Shown: one piece after another, positions 16,274-24,423 of the stretch
Numbering within the stretch: position 1 is the stretch's first letter
How the letters are laid out: every line of letters starts with the position of its first letter
Source: CAZJUR01 sp964549525
GTDB lineage: Bacteria > Patescibacteriota > Saccharimonadia > Saccharimonadales > Saccharimonadaceae
Direction of reading: 5' to 3'
NCBI GenBank assembly: GCA_964549525.1
Contig: CAZJUR010000001.1
Span: forward strand, 62,001 to 126,000
DNA: 64,000 nucleotides
The notes under the pieces: generated by a model
Database searches by the model: none
What the model saw: only the letters and a program-made list of their open reading frames with translations
What the model was told of the DNA's origin: nothing
Position numbers and translations under genes: made by a program

Positions 16274-17402
16274 AGTATTTGTTGACGTTGATGTTCTTAC
16301 TATGGAGCACTTTAGCGGAATTGGGCACTATACTGCGTCTCTCCTAAAGGCAGTTGACTTACTTCTCAAGCGTGACGAATATAATCATTTTTCCATTACA
16401 TTGGGTGCTCCTGCGCGACAAGCACATAAGCTTAATCGATTCCAATTTGAGAATTTTTCAGTACGAAAAATGCCCATTTCATCTCGTATAGTTAATGGTC
16501 TTAAGCAAAGCGGTAAACTACCTTCTATTGATCTTTTGTATGGGAAACAAGTATATGTATTTCCAAACTACAGTTCATGGCCTACACTTAGGAGTCCAGT
16601 TATACCTGTTATTTACGATTTATCTTTTATTAAATACCCACAATATGGAGATAAGAGAAATATGGAATTTCTTGTAGATCAGGTTAATAAGTCGGTTCAA
16701 CGATCGCGACGTATTATTACTATTTCAAAAAATAGTAAAAAAGAGATTAGCGAACAATATACATTAGATAACAATAAAATTGATATTGTTTACCCTATTA
16801 TTGAAATGAGAGATTTTTACAAACGCTCAAGTGAAGAGATAGCAAAAATTAAAGCAAAGTACTGTATTTTTGGGGACTATATACTTTTCGTAGGAAATTT
16901 GGAACCACGCAAAAACTTAACTACCTTACTTGATGCTTACGAAAAACTTCCTTCTCAAATTCAAGAAAAATATAGCCTCCTTCTTGTTGGGGCAAAGGGC
17001 TGGAATGATGATGAAATACATACTAAGATTCAACATTTACGTATGAAGGGATTGAGGATTCTTCAGCCCATTAGTTATGTTACTGATGAAGATCTACCTG
17101 CATTATTTTCTGGTGCAAGCGCATTTTCATATGTCAGTATCTATGAAGGATTTGGTATACCCCCCGTTGAAGCACTTGCTTGTGGTACACCTACGGTATC
17201 AACTAATAACTCTTCTCTTCCTGAAGCAGTAGGTAAAGGAGCAGAGATGGTAAAAGCAACCAATAGCACAGAAATAGCTCATGCAATTGAAAAGGTCCTT
17301 AGAAAACCTCTTGACGCAGACATCGGCTATAGACAAGCTAGACAGTATGATGCGTTGTCAGCAGCTACTTCTTTTCTAAAATCACTTGAGGAGGCCGCAT
17401 AA
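16257..17402 (+). CDS. GT4-type glycosyltransferase
   Basis: 381 residues. The start KIKVFVDVDVLTMEHFSGIGHYTASLL matches the N-terminal G-rich loop of this group. The hinge has ILFVGNLEPRKNL, and the donor site carries SIYEGFGIPPVEALACGTP (E-x7-E). It is similar in style to the next gene and to the one at 24424, all close to mannosyltransferase-type GT4 proteins, but specificity is unproven. It overlaps both neighbours (17 nt upstream, 1 nt downstream TAATG). Confidence 0.9.
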   Translation: MTKKIKVFVDVDVLTMEHFSGIGHYTASLLKAVDLLLKRDEYNHFSITLGAPARQAHKLNRFQFENFSVRKMPISSRIVNGLKQSGKLPSIDLLYGKQVYVFPNYSSWPTLRSPVIPVIYDLSFIKYPQYGDKRNMEFLVDQVNKSVQRSRRIITISKNSKKEISEQYTLDNNKIDIVYPIIEMRDFYKRSSEEIAKIKAKYCIFGDYILFVGNLEPRKNLTTLLDAYEKLPSQIQEKYSLLLVGAKGWNDDEIHTKIQHLRMKGLRILQPISYVTDEDLPALFSGASAFSYVSIYEGFGIPPVEALACGTPTVSTNNSSLPEAVGKGAEMVKATNSTEIAHAIEKVLRKPLDADIGYRQARQYDALSAATSFLKSLEEAA

Positions 17403-18634
17403 TGCGCGTAGCGTTAGATCTTAGACCTCTTCAGGTAGGACATGAAAACCGTGGTATCGGAAATTACCTTGTTAATATTCTCCTATACTTTCCGAATGAT
17501 TCTGTTGAATATATAATTATCCGATACAACAAATCTAACCCTCTCCATGATTTAAATATACCGTTAAAAAATTCACAATATAAAGAAATCATACTTACTG
17601 AAAAGAAATTTAGTAAAAAACCATTCCAATTATTAAAATTTATTGTTGGGTTGTTTGAACCTGTATTTTTGAAAGTTATCATTCAACGACCAGACATCTA
17701 TATTCAACCTGACTTTTTATTTAACTTACCACGAGCATTCTGGATAAAAAAGGTGGTTATTTCATACGATCTCATTCCTTTACTTTTTAAAAATATGTAT
17801 ATACCTCACTGGAGTAGGTTTGCAAATCAACGACAGCGACGTATTAGAAACAGAGTTAGATTATCATTAAGAGCATACTACCACTCTCGTCGTTACGAAA
17901 AGGGATTAAAGACGCTTAAACGAGCAGATAAAATAGTGAGTATATCTCAAACTACCACCAATGACATTATTCGCCTTGGTCATATTAAACCTGAAAAAAT
18001 TAAAACTATTTACCTTGCACCATCATTTTCAAAAATAACCACAACACCAGATCGGCTCGGTAGTATGGAAGAAATTAAGAAAATGGATAAACGTTACTTG
18101 TTTTTCATTGGAGGAACTGACGCAAGACGAGAAGTTCATGAAATAGTATTTACTCATAACATGCTAAATGCGCGTGGTATTAGTTTTGATCTTGTGCTTG
18201 CTGGTAATGAATTTGTACCAAACAGTACCGAAATTAGCACTATTACAAAAAATGCAATCGAGGCTAGTTCATACAAAGACAAAATCCACTTACTGGGGAA
18301 GGTTGATGAATATGAAAAACGCGTAGCATTTCAACACGCATTTGCTTTTGTCTTCCCGACACTCTATGAAGGTTTTGGTCTTCCTATATTAGAGGCTATG
18401 CAGTGCAACACACCTGTTATAACTTATAATAATCCAGCAACTAAAGAAATAGCCGGGAATGCTGCCATTTACACAGATGAAGCTAATGGACATGGTATTT
18501 ACAAATCGGTAGTGTCTTTGCTCGAAGACAAGAAAAAAGTTACTAGAATAACAAAGCTTGGTAGAGATCATGTTAATAGTTTTAGTTGGGATAAAACAGG
18601 TAAAGAAACTGTCGACTACATTTTCTCAAACTAA
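17402..18634 (+). CDS. GT4-type glycosyltransferase
   Basis: 410 residues. The N-terminus is RVALDLRPLQVGHENRGIGNYLVN, where the GIGNY loop is typical. The donor site is TLYEGFGLPILEAMQCNTPV (E-x7-E), and the C-terminal end is NSFSWDKTGKETVDY. A basic insert (RQRRRIRNRVRLSLRAYYHSRR) near residues 141-162 may contact the membrane (inference). It is the last gene of the operon; an intrinsic terminator follows at 18640-18676 inside the end of the convergent FkbM gene. Confidence 0.9.
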   Translation: MRVALDLRPLQVGHENRGIGNYLVNILLYFPNDSVEYIIIRYNKSNPLHDLNIPLKNSQYKEIILTEKKFSKKPFQLLKFIVGLFEPVFLKVIIQRPDIYIQPDFLFNLPRAFWIKKVVISYDLIPLLFKNMYIPHWSRFANQRQRRIRNRVRLSLRAYYHSRRYEKGLKTLKRADKIVSISQTTTNDIIRLGHIKPEKIKTIYLAPSFSKITTTPDRLGSMEEIKKMDKRYLFFIGGTDARREVHEIVFTHNMLNARGISFDLVLAGNEFVPNSTEISTITKNAIEASSYKDKIHLLGKVDEYEKRVAFQHAFAFVFPTLYEGFGLPILEAMQCNTPVITYNNPATKEIAGNAAIYTDEANGHGIYKSVVSLLEDKKKVTRITKLGRDHVNSFSWDKTGKETVDYIFSN

Positions 18635-18639
18635 ATGCA

Positions 18640-18676
18640 ACCCCATTTATTCCTTACTTGAATGGGTGTTTTTTTT
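18640..18676 (+). terminator. Intrinsic terminator of the glycosyltransferase operon
   Basis: CCCATT (18642-18647) pairs with AATGGG (18661-18666), followed after TGT by a run of T. It lies 6 nt after the stop of the 17402 gene and overlaps the 3' end of the convergent FkbM gene. The stem is short, so strength is uncertain. Confidence 0.55.
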
Positions 18677-19543
18677 ATCCTTTAGCCAGCCGAGACTAAG
18701 TCCGTATAAAGCATACTTCAGTCTTTTTTTATAACTTTTACCCTGAAGACTGTATTGAGCAATCTTGTTAGTCTTTTCCAGTTCATCAGCTTGTTGTTTT
18801 ATAAGTTTATCACTCTGTTGAATATTTCTTTTATAGTTTTCTATTTCATCTTTCAGGGTTTCTGATTGGTGTTGTTTAAGTGAATTGTAGTCAAGTACAA
18901 TAACTCGTTCCGCAAATCCATTAGTACGATACCACGACTCTCGGGCAATGTAATATTCATTAAGACCATCCATAATAAAGAGTTTGTAATCGTATTTCTT
19001 TAATATAGATCTCCAATCTTTTATTATATGATTCGCTTCTATACAAATAATTTCTGGTCTATTTTTTCTCCAATTATTTCCTTTTATTACTTCGTACTCA
19101 AACCCCTCTACATCTATTTTCATAAAGTTAATTTTAATATCTTTGACATATTCATCTAATACTTTTTCTAAAGTTTGGATACTAATTTTTTTTGTAGAAA
19201 GTTGCTTTCCCCCTTCAAGCGATTTTTGTTTTAAAAAAGAAGAGTGTCCAGACTCTACTACATTTTCATAGAAAATTTTTTCTTCATTCTTACTTCCTAT
19301 GCCTATATTAAGATTTATATCTCTTGATCTTTGAGATTTAAGCTGGGCATATAGCTCTTCAAGTGGCTCAATATTAATACCATGCCATCCTTTTTCATAG
19401 AAAGATTTTGTTACTGAATCAATGACTGGGTAATTAGCACCTATATCAACATAGAAACCTTTTTTAACGTCATAGAGTAAAGCAGAAAGAATGATATCTT
19501 CATTATATTGTGCATAGGTTATTTCACTTTTTTCAACAATCAT
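18647..19543 (-). CDS. FkbM-family methyltransferase
   Basis: 298 residues. The SAM-binding core is visible: FYVDIGANYPVIDSVTKSFYEKGWHGINIEP (about 31-61) and IKINFMKIDVEGFEYEVIKG (about 135-154). FkbM enzymes methylate hydroxyl groups, often on glycans or polyketides; here a surface glycan is the likely substrate (inference from neighbours). A C-terminal stretch of about 60 residues is Lys/Gln-rich and predicted helical (KDEIENYKRNIQQSDKLIKQQ), perhaps a short coiled coil. It starts 4 nt after the stop of the Wzt-like ATPase, so the export operon probably includes it. Confidence 0.85.
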   Translation of the reverse strand: MIVEKSEITYAQYNEDIILSALLYDVKKGFYVDIGANYPVIDSVTKSFYEKGWHGINIEPLEELYAQLKSQRSRDINLNIGIGSKNEEKIFYENVVESGHSSFLKQKSLEGGKQLSTKKISIQTLEKVLDEYVKDIKINFMKIDVEGFEYEVIKGNNWRKNRPEIICIEANHIIKDWRSILKKYDYKLFIMDGLNEYYIARESWYRTNGFAERVIVLDYNSLKQHQSETLKDEIENYKRNIQQSDKLIKQQADELEKTNKIAQYSLQGKSYKKRLKYALYGLSLGWLKDKKNTHSSKE

Positions 19544-19547
19544 AAGA

Positions 19548-20726
19548 TCAATCTTCTACCAATAGTTTAAATCCAGGATCTATTGAATATGGAAGGTGTC
19601 TTTCTTTGTGTACCTTAAATCGAATAGCATCATCCCACCAATCACAAACTGTGATAGCATCTTCAAGTAAGATCGCTGGGTCAACCCTATAAGTCCCGTC
19701 GCTTAGTATATTAGGGAGTTCCCATTTAAAAATACTCTCTTTACTTGGTTTAATTGTTCCGGTTTTTTGAGCTTCAACATAACTATTTGTACCTAATATC
19801 TCTTTTCCTTCTAAATCACATATTCTAAAGCCTACTACAGGATTTATCGTTTCAATATTTGACCTAACTATTTGGTGAATGATAATTGATTTTTTATTAG
19901 TTTCAACTCTAATATCTACGGTTTTGGCTTGACCCGTACCCCAATGCTCTCCTTGTGTATGCTTAATAGGATTGTTTTCAATAAATAACTTACTGTACTC
20001 ATTTGCTATATCACTTGGCTTGCCCTCCATAACGATTTCCGATTTCTCGATAAGAACTGCACGATCACAATACTCTCGCACTGCGCTCATATCATGACTC
20101 ACGAAAACAACAGTTTTTTTCTGTCTCTTTATTGACTTAAAATAATCAAAACATTTACGTTGAAAATCAGCATCACCTACCGCCAGCACCTCATCAATAA
20201 TGAGTATGTCCGTTTCTACACGAGTGGCAACAGAAAATGCGAGCCTCACCTGCATACCACTCGAATAGTTCTTTAGTTTTTGATCCATAAAGCCTTCTAG
20301 TTCCGCAAAAGCTACTATATCTTCGTATATGGAATCTACTTTTTTTCTGTCAAAACCAAGCAATGCACCATTTAAATAAATGTTTTCACGGCCAGTTAAT
20401 TCTGGATCAAAACCAACACCCAATTCAATAAATGGAACTATTTTTCCTTGTGCTATTACAGAACCTTTTGACGGTTGATATATCCCTGCAAGTATTTTTA
20501 GTAGTGTACTCTTGCCACTTCCGTTACGCCCAACAATACCAAAAAACTCTCCACTAATTATAGATAAATTTATGTTTTTTAACACGTGTTGATTGTGAGA
20601 TCTCTTTTTTGTGTTCTTTTTGTAAAAACCTGTAAATAGACTTTTGATAGAATCAGCATTTTGATTGGGTATTTTGAAATCCTTAGAAACACTCTTCACT
20701 TGAATGGCTGGGTTTTTATTACGCAT
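19548..20726 (-). CDS. Polysaccharide ABC exporter ATPase (Wzt-like) with glycan-binding tail
   Basis: 392 residues. The ATPase domain (about 1-245) has the Walker A GRNGSGKST, the signature YSSGMQVRLA, the Walker B-type ILIIDEVLAVGD and the switch His in FVSHD. The C-terminal domain (about 255-392) is a beta-rich Wzt_C-type region, which in O-antigen exporters binds the finished glycan chain and gives substrate choice. It forms the exporter with the permease that ends 1 nt before its start (20727/20726). In this cell it probably exports a glycan made in the cytoplasm. Confidence 0.92.
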   Translation of the reverse strand: MRNKNPAIQVKSVSKDFKIPNQNADSIKSLFTGFYKKNTKKRSHNQHVLKNINLSIISGEFFGIVGRNGSGKSTLLKILAGIYQPSKGSVIAQGKIVPFIELGVGFDPELTGRENIYLNGALLGFDRKKVDSIYEDIVAFAELEGFMDQKLKNYSSGMQVRLAFSVATRVETDILIIDEVLAVGDADFQRKCFDYFKSIKRQKKTVVFVSHDMSAVREYCDRAVLIEKSEIVMEGKPSDIANEYSKLFIENNPIKHTQGEHWGTGQAKTVDIRVETNKKSIIIHQIVRSNIETINPVVGFRICDLEGKEILGTNSYVEAQKTGTIKPSKESIFKWELPNILSDGTYRVDPAILLEDAITVCDWWDDAIRFKVHKERHLPYSIDPGFKLLVED

Positions 20727-21548
20727 CTAAACCTCCTCCGCAAAATAAGGAGAGCGTTTTCTAAAGTAATACCCTGCAGCCACAGTCAAGACAAGAACTA
20801 TACATAAAGGTATAAAGCGTGCGTATGAAGTACCGTACACATCGGTAATTGTCATGGTTGTTGGCTCAATTAGTAACGCTCTTGTATCTTGAATTATTTG
20901 AGCTACGGGGTTCAATAAGAGAATCTTTGCAGCAAACGGCGAAACAGCTACTACAAGTGATATTGGATAGAGTATTGGAGTACCATAAAATCCAGCTTGA
21001 AGCACGACTTCCCAAATATAGTTAATGTCACGGAACTTTACATATAATGCGCTTAAGAAAAATGCTATTGATAATGAGAAAATAAAGAATTCAATAATAG
21101 GGAGTACAGCAAGCAAATTTATCCATCTAAAATCGACTCCGTTTATAATCATAAAAAAAATGACCACTACGAGATTGAGCGCCAAATTTATAAGTGCAGA
21201 GAATGAACCAGCAACTACTATAATATATCTTGGAAATGAGAGTTTCCTTAGTAAATCGCCTTGACTTACAATTGCAGTAACACCTCCCATAGTTACTTCA
21301 ACAAAATAGTTCCATAAAACAACACCCAACAGAAGTGAAACAGCGAAATGTGGCTCATCAGCACCAAACTTTAAAAAATGTACAAAAATAACGTAAAGTA
21401 TAGCAAATAGCATCAGTGGTTTTAATAGCGACCATAAATAACCTAGCATGGAACCTTGATAACGAAGTTTAAAATCGACAATAACAAGACGACGAAGAAG
21501 TATTAATGAGTAGCTGTAACGATCACGAAGTTTATGAATTATATTCAT
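20727..21548 (-). CDS. Polysaccharide ABC exporter permease (Wzm-like)
   Basis: 273 residues from the ATG at 21548, with six hydrophobic segments and the ABC-2 type start FKLRYQGSMLGYLWSLLKPL typical of TagG/Wzm permeases. An upstream in-frame ATG exists at 21587, but a minus-strand TATAAT (21559-21564) lies between the two, so the later start is better supported. It pairs with the Wzt-like ATPase downstream. The gene is divergent from the SDR gene at 21617; both have a -10 box just before their ATG. Confidence 0.9.
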   Translation of the reverse strand: MNIIHKLRDRYSYSLILLRRLVIVDFKLRYQGSMLGYLWSLLKPLMLFAILYVIFVHFLKFGADEPHFAVSLLLGVVLWNYFVEVTMGGVTAIVSQGDLLRKLSFPRYIIVVAGSFSALINLALNLVVVIFFMIINGVDFRWINLLAVLPIIEFFIFSLSIAFFLSALYVKFRDINYIWEVVLQAGFYGTPILYPISLVVAVSPFAAKILLLNPVAQIIQDTRALLIEPTTMTITDVYGTSYARFIPLCIVLVLTVAAGYYFRKRSPYFAEEV

Positions 21549-21616
21549 TAGTAGAATTATTATAGTTTCTAAACCTAAATAAAGCAATCTGTAATAGGTG
21601 TTATAATACTACACGT

Positions 21617-22600
21617 ATGAATAATAAAAGAATTGTAATAACCGGTGTAAGTGGATTTGTCGGGAAGCATTTAACTCATCAATTAACCAAAAAAGGTCAT
21701 ACCGTTATTGGTGTCGGAATTAGTGAGGACATTGACCCTGAAATAGGGTCTTTATTAGAAAGTTACATACAACAAGACATTGGTACATCTTGGCCTGAAA
21801 TTAATGATGTAGACGCCATTATCAACCTTGCAGCTCTGGCAGTTGTTGGAGCATCTTTCGAACAACCCCAGGAATACATATCAGTGAACAGTTCCATCGT
21901 TACTAATATGTGTGAATTCTATCTAAAACAAAATAAAAAGCCTCGTATAATTTCGATTAGTAGTGGTACGGTATACAGTCCGTTCCAAAAAATGCCCTTA
22001 AAAGAGGATTCTAAGATTACATTCAGCTCACCTTACGTTATAAGTAAAATTCTCAACGAAAACCAGCTAAGCTACTATCGTAGCAGAGGGCTTGATTGTA
22101 TTTCGGTGAGACCTTTCAATCATATTGGCCCTGGACAGCTCTCAGGTTTTCTTATTCCTGACTTACTTGATAAATTAGCAAACGTAAAAAGAAAAAAAAT
22201 TGACTATATAGAAACCGGTAATGTTAAGACACGTCGTGACTATACAGATGTACGAGACGTTGTGAGAGCATACTCACTTCTTGCTGAAGCTGAGATATTA
22301 AATTACGAAACATACAATATATGTTCAGGAAAAAGTTACTCTGGTGAGGAAATCCTACAATTATTAAAAGAGATAACAGATACTCAAAATATTTCTCACA
22401 AGATAAACCTAAATAATATAAGACCAAATGATCCAAAAGACATCTATGGTGACTATCAACGAATATATAAAGACACTAATTGGAAGCCAGCAATAACTTT
22501 AGAAAAAACATTAAAAGATTGCGTGGATTCATTTAATGTCTGGGGTAGTCGTCCTGAACCCTCACAATATCCTCTTCATGGGATAGTTGGGTCGGATTAG
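21617..22600 (+). CDS. NAD(P)-dependent SDR sugar epimerase/reductase (Rmd- or ColC-like)
   Basis: 327 residues, extended SDR. The nucleotide loop is GVSGFVG (10-16), the catalytic pair is Y140/K144 in SPYVISK with SSG at 115-117, then SVRPFNHIGPGQ, and a C-terminal IRPNDPKDIYGDYQRIYKDTNWKP block. That last block resembles GDP-6-deoxy-4-keto-D-mannose reductase (Rmd) and relatives that act after Gmd. Given the ColD-like enzyme in the cluster, a GDP-colitose-synthase-type role is an alternative. A TATAAT box at 21602-21607 ends 9 nt before the ATG. Its 3' end overlaps a decayed gene on the other strand. Confidence 0.75.
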   Translation: MNNKRIVITGVSGFVGKHLTHQLTKKGHTVIGVGISEDIDPEIGSLLESYIQQDIGTSWPEINDVDAIINLAALAVVGASFEQPQEYISVNSSIVTNMCEFYLKQNKKPRIISISSGTVYSPFQKMPLKEDSKITFSSPYVISKILNENQLSYYRSRGLDCISVRPFNHIGPGQLSGFLIPDLLDKLANVKRKKIDYIETGNVKTRRDYTDVRDVVRAYSLLAEAEILNYETYNICSGKSYSGEEILQLLKEITDTQNISHKINLNNIRPNDPKDIYGDYQRIYKDTNWKPAITLEKTLKDCVDSFNVWGSRPEPSQYPLHGIVGSD

Positions 22601-23088
22601 TGTGTTGCCAAATTTCTGCCACAAAGGCATACATACCTGTTGCTCCTATAAGTCTATGTTTCTCGCCCGGTCCAAATATAACCAATTCACCCGACCGAAC
22701 GTCCACCGCATCAGCCGGCTCGGTATCTGTAGGAGTTTTTTATATGCACCGTTCGTCAAAAACCTCCACACTTCAGATCTTCTATGATGGTATTGCCAGC
22801 TTAGTCTCTGCTCGGGAAGTGTCACAAGTATCTTTGGACTAAGTTCAATATCCTTATTCCCAGTCTTAGCTTGTTTTTATCAAGATCTGGAAAAAATTCA
22901 TCGAGAAACATGTATGCATCAGAAGTAGGAAATCGGGAAAAACCACCCCATGGACGGTCAAGGTCTTGTTCATGAACAAGTTAACCTCCCTGCTCTATAG
23001 AGCGAAGTACATCTGCAAGTATGTCTTGCTTTCTCCTTTGAGTATTTTTATTAATAGTGTTCAGAGATTCGTAAAGACGAGACACTAC
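22533..23088 (-). pseudogene. Decayed mannose-6-phosphate isomerase-like cupin gene
   Basis: No open frame covers this stretch, yet the minus strand still reads as one protein in pieces: DILADVLRSIEQGG, an in-frame TAA at 22981-22983, then LVHEQDLDRPWGGF to FLDEFFPDLDKNK; a frameshift near 22845; IELSPKILV to SEVWRFLTNGAYKK; a second frameshift near 22742; then TPTDTEPADAV, GELVIFGPGEKHRLIGA and EEDIVRVQDDY, ending at TAA 22533-22535. The RPWGGF, YHHRRSE, GPGEKHRL and EEDIVR.QDDY blocks are the cupin fold of type II phosphomannose isomerases (ManA/ManC C-terminal domain). The 3' end overlaps the SDR gene by 68 nt. Consensus errors in assembly are an alternative explanation. Confidence 0.75.
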
Positions 23089-23090
23089 TT

Positions 23091-24071
23091 CTATGACTCT
23101 ACCTTGAGATCATGCTCGATCATGAGTTTCACTAGACCAGGAAAGTCAACTTTTCGTTCCCAACCTAATTCTTTTTCAGCCTTAGATGGATCACCAAGTA
23201 ACAGGTCAACTTCAGCAGGTCGCATAAAGGCAGGATTCTGTTTTACATATGATTTCCAGTCATCTATCCCAATTTCTTTAAAGGCAAGATCAAGAAATTC
23301 TTTAATTGAATGCGTCTCGCCTGTCGCAAGTACATAATCATTAGGTGAATCTTGTTGGAGCATTCTCCACATTCCTTCCACATAATCACCAGCGTAGCCC
23401 CAATCGCGTTTTGGCCACAAATCACCTAGTTCGATGTGATCTTGTTTACCCAATTTTATACGTGCAACTGCGTTAGTTATTTTACGAGTAACGAATTCAA
23501 CTCCTCTTCTTTCTCCTTCGTGATTAAAGAGAATGCCAGATACAGCGAACATATCATAACTTTCTCGATAATTTTTTGTAATCCAGTGACCATAAAGTTT
23601 TGCCACTCCATAGGGACTACGCGGGTGAAAGCTAGATTCTTCGTTGTATCCTTTTTCTGGCCTGTTATATTCTAGTCCACCAAACATTTCACTAGTTGAT
23701 GCCTGATAAAATCGAATTTTATTTTCAGGATCATTGAATCTTATTGCTTCTAGCATATTTAGCACACCCTTGCCAGTAATATCTGCAACAAGTTGTGGAT
23801 TTTTAAATGAGTATCCTACATGGCTAACTGCTGCGAGGTTATAGACCTCATCTGGTTTTGCGTGTGCCACCGCTCTTATTAAAGATGAAGGGTCAAGAAG
23901 ATCAGCTTCAATTAATGTCACATAAGGAAACTCTTCCTCCGTAATCCTTCTTCGTGGATTTTGTTGTCCACGTATAGTGGCAAATACTTCATAACCCTTC
24001 TCATGAAGTAGTTTCGCAAGGTGCCCTCCATCTTGACCTGTAATTCCTGTAATTAGCGCTCTTTTTGACAT
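23091..24071 (-). CDS. gmd: GDP-mannose 4,6-dehydratase
   Basis: Converts GDP-mannose to GDP-4-keto-6-deoxymannose, the branch point to fucose, D-rhamnose, perosamine and colitose. The 326-residue protein has the Gmd-type nucleotide loop ITGITGQDGGHLAKLL, the catalytic TSEMFG (T126-S-E128), Y154/K158 in SPYGVAK, and the family blocks FNHEGERRGVEFVTRKI and GDLWPKRDWGYAGDYVE. All catalytic residues are present. It lies next to the decayed cupin gene and faces the SDR gene at 21617, which may use its product. Confidence 0.95.
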   Translation of the reverse strand: MSKRALITGITGQDGGHLAKLLHEKGYEVFATIRGQQNPRRRITEEEFPYVTLIEADLLDPSSLIRAVAHAKPDEVYNLAAVSHVGYSFKNPQLVADITGKGVLNMLEAIRFNDPENKIRFYQASTSEMFGGLEYNRPEKGYNEESSFHPRSPYGVAKLYGHWITKNYRESYDMFAVSGILFNHEGERRGVEFVTRKITNAVARIKLGKQDHIELGDLWPKRDWGYAGDYVEGMWRMLQQDSPNDYVLATGETHSIKEFLDLAFKEIGIDDWKSYVKQNPAFMRPAEVDLLLGDPSKAEKELGWERKVDFPGLVKLMIEHDLKVES

Positions 24072-24170
24072 TAATTTATATACCCTCTCTGATTAGTCTG
24101 AATGTTGTCTAGTTATTATAATATAAGTATTCCTTTGAAAAAACAGTTACTGTGCATCTTATGGGTACTT

Positions 24171-24379
24171 TTATTTTTGATTAGCAACTTGAGCAAGTGC
24201 TGAATCAATCTCTTCTGGAATCATATTATGTAATTGATCGACAGTTACACCCAACCCTTCTGCCAGCTCAAACCTATGCTGTGCGAATGCCTGGCCATAC
24301 CTGCAAGAGCTTGTGATCAATTTACCCCAAAACCTTCTTCATAACTATCAACTGACCCTATTCCTGTTTCAACCGCCAT
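24171..24379 (-). pseudogene. Small broken gene of about 68 codons, unknown function
   Basis: The gene keeps a strong ribosome-binding site (AAAGGAGGAACT before the ATG at 24379). It reads MAVETGIGSVDSYEEGFGVN, then an in-frame TGA at 24317-24319, then SQALAG. After a one-base frameshift near 24300 it continues YGQAFAQHRFELAEGLG, VTVDQLHNMIPEEIDSAL and AQVANQK to the TAA at 24171-24173. The final part has an amphipathic helical pattern. I do not recognise the family. It is either a decayed gene or carries assembly errors. It explains most of the space between gmd and the 24424 gene. Confidence 0.5.
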
Positions 24380-24407
24380 AGTTCCTCCTTTGTTTCTGTT
24401 TTCATTA

Positions 24408-24413
24408 TATAAT
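24408..24413 (+). promoter_or_regulatory. -10 box (TATAAT) directly before the 24424 gene
   Basis: A plus-strand TATAAT ends 10 nt before the ATG, with no Shine-Dalgarno sequence in between; the leader would be only a few bases long. Confidence 0.5.
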
Positions 24414-24423
24414 ATAGACACCT

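Noticed and set aside
22587..22842. Short plus-strand frames after the SDR gene as new small genes
   Set aside because: The minus strand of the same stretch carries recognisable cupin protein text; the plus frames are its shadows.
24171..24379. In-frame TGA in the small gene as a sign of UGA recoding (Gly or Trp)
   Set aside because: Other genes in the window, such as pilin 4 (TGA at 49313-49315), end at TGA with overlapping starts, and the small gene also needs a frameshift, so decay or an indel error is simpler.
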